This document shows positions 21,764 through 22,603 of a stretch of DNA of 22,603 bases, one piece after another. This stretch comes from Bacillota bacterium (GTDB taxonomy: Bacteria > Bacillota > Clostridia > Clostridiales > Clostridiaceae), in contig JAEZKY010000043.1 in the NCBI GenBank assembly GCA_023435985.1, forward strand, positions 1-22,603, read 5' to 3'. The notes below the pieces were generated by a model. That model saw only the letters and a list, made by a program, of their open reading frames with translations, was not told the DNA's origin and made no database searches. A program made the position numbers and the translations under genes. The stretch's first letter is position 1. Every line of letters starts with the position of its first letter.

Positions 21764-22603
21764 TTATTTCCACCACTCTGGCTTACTGAAATCTTTAAAT
21801 TCTCCGTTTTCTATAGCTTCTTTAAATTCTTTAGATTCTACAGCTTCTTTTAAATCTTTTCCAAGATCTTTATCTAAATCATCAGTTCTTACTGCTATTA
21901 CATTTTTATAGTTTTCTGATAATTTTTCAACAGCTAAAGCTTTAGAATAATCAAATTTAGAGGCAAAAGCAAAATTTCCAGGAATTGCTGCAGCATCAAC
22001 ACTATCTATGCTTCTTGCAAGCTGCGCTCCTTCAATTGGAGTAAATTTGATATTTTTAGGATTTTCAGCAACATCTTTTTCAGTTGCTTTTGTTTCATCA
22101 ATATTATCCTTTAATTGAATAACGCCATTGTCTTTTAATAATTTTAAGGCTCTTGCTAAATTTGATGCATCATTTGGTATTGCTACTTTTGCTCCATCCT
22201 TTAATTGATCTAAAGAAGTTATTGTATTTGAGAATATCCCCATTCCAAGAGTTGGGACAACTATTACTGGTGAAATATTCAAATTATTATCTGCGCTGAA
22301 TTTTTTTAAATATTCAGTATGTTGAAATAAATTCGCATCTATTTCCTTGTTATCTAATGCTTTATCCGGTTGAATGTAATCACTAAATTCCTTAGTTGTA
22401 ACTGTATATCCTTTAGCTTTGAGCGCTGGAGCTAACGCTTCTTTAACCATATCCCCATAAGGTCCTGGACAAACACCTACTACAATATTCTTATTTCCTT
22501 CTTTGCTATCAGTTTTTGCACTTTCTTTACTGCTTCCGCAAGCAGCTAAACTTGCTCCTATTGTTCCTAAAACAACTAGTGCTGCTAACTTTTTTAAAAT
22601 CTT
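21764..22603 (-). CDS. metQ: Methionine-binding lipoprotein MetQ (NlpA family), 5' end missing
   Basis: The open frame runs to the right edge, so the start codon and perhaps one or two more codons are outside; 279 residues are visible. The visible N-terminus KILKKLAALVVLGTIGAS is followed by lipobox LAAC and a Ser/Lys linker, so the protein is anchored to the membrane outer face. The NlpA/MetQ fold begins at NIVVGVCPGPYGDMVKEAL, and the family hallmarks DANLFQHTEYL, IPNDASNLARAL, and AAIPGNFA are all present; the protein ends in SKPEWWK. It delivers methionine (or D-methionine and similar) to MetNI. It is the first visible gene of the operon, giving the order Q-N-I-oxidase. An S-box riboswitch might lie upstream but would be outside the window. 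Confidence 0.93.
   Translation of the reverse strand, partial: KILKKLAALVVLGTIGASLAACGSSKESAKTDSKEGNKNIVVGVCPGPYGDMVKEALAPALKAKGYTVTTKEFSDYIQPDKALDNKEIDANLFQHTEYLKKFSADNNLNISPVIVVPTLGMGIFSNTITSLDQLKDGAKVAIPNDASNLARALKLLKDNGVIQLKDNIDETKATEKDVAENPKNIKFTPIEGAQLARSIDSVDAAAIPGNFAFASKFDYSKALAVEKLSENYKNVIAVRTDDLDKDLGKDLKEAVESKEFKEAIENGEFKDFSKPEWWK

Noticed and set aside
1..22603. Mobile element, prophage or CRISPR array
   Set aside because: No transposase, integrase, phage gene, direct-repeat array or flanking duplication was seen; gene content and base composition are uniform.

Overview
The window is very AT-rich, uses AGGAGG-type ribosome binding sites throughout, and has A-rich stem / T-tail terminators. 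Together with the gene content (SEC-C-tagged methionine aminopeptidase, DbpA/YxiN and YfmL-like helicases, a secreted protein with cell-wall-binding repeats, FAD-linked 2-hydroxyacid oxidase beside MetNIQ) this points to a low-GC Firmicute, most likely Clostridium sensu stricto (saccharolytic type). It looks like ordinary chromosome: no insertion sequence, prophage, CRISPR array, rRNA or tRNA was seen. The species is an inference from style, not from a marker gene.

Left part (1-4304): the N-terminal end of a SEC-C/methionine aminopeptidase (minus), then two DEAD-box RNA helicases transcribed divergently from 1969-2226: a DbpA/YxiN-type protein with its C-terminal 23S-binding domain (minus) and a YfmL-like protein with altered motifs (plus). 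A bidirectional terminator separates the second helicase from a Cof-type HAD phosphatase (minus).

Centre-left (4305-9213): a two-gene operon for a heterodimeric ABC exporter (plus). It is preceded by a promoter, a 29-codon leader ORF with a strong ribosome binding site, and an intrinsic terminator placed just before the first structural gene. This is the layout of a ribosome-controlled attenuator such as bmrB-bmrCD of Bacillus subtilis. A monocistronic lipoprotein of unknown function follows.

Centre (9214-12707): a four-gene minus-strand cluster that looks like a metal-handling operon: a COG0523/CobW GTPase with CxCC, a shortened CobW-like P-loop protein without CxCC, an eight-helix-type permease (DUF318/ArsP_1, SO_0444/YcgR-like) with two cysteine clusters, and a TIGR03943/YcgQ-like membrane protein with a CCAAD motif. 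The metal is not deducible from sequence.

Centre-right (12810-18127): a secreted cysteine peptidase/amidase with leucine-rich and cell-wall-binding repeats, an M42 metallopeptidase, a stand-alone HisC-type aminotransferase with an unusual structured 5' leader, and an ICMT-like membrane methyltransferase; all on the minus strand and mostly monocistronic.

Right end (18568-22603): minus-strand operon metQ-metN-metI followed 53 bases later by a GlcD-type FAD-linked oxidase. The co-transcription suggests that the oxidase acts on something MetNIQ imports, for instance a methionine hydroxy or D-form analogue; this is an inference. The stretches most worth a second look are the ABC-exporter leader (4556-4758), the hisC leader (17316-17426), the metal operon and the metNIQ-oxidase linkage.
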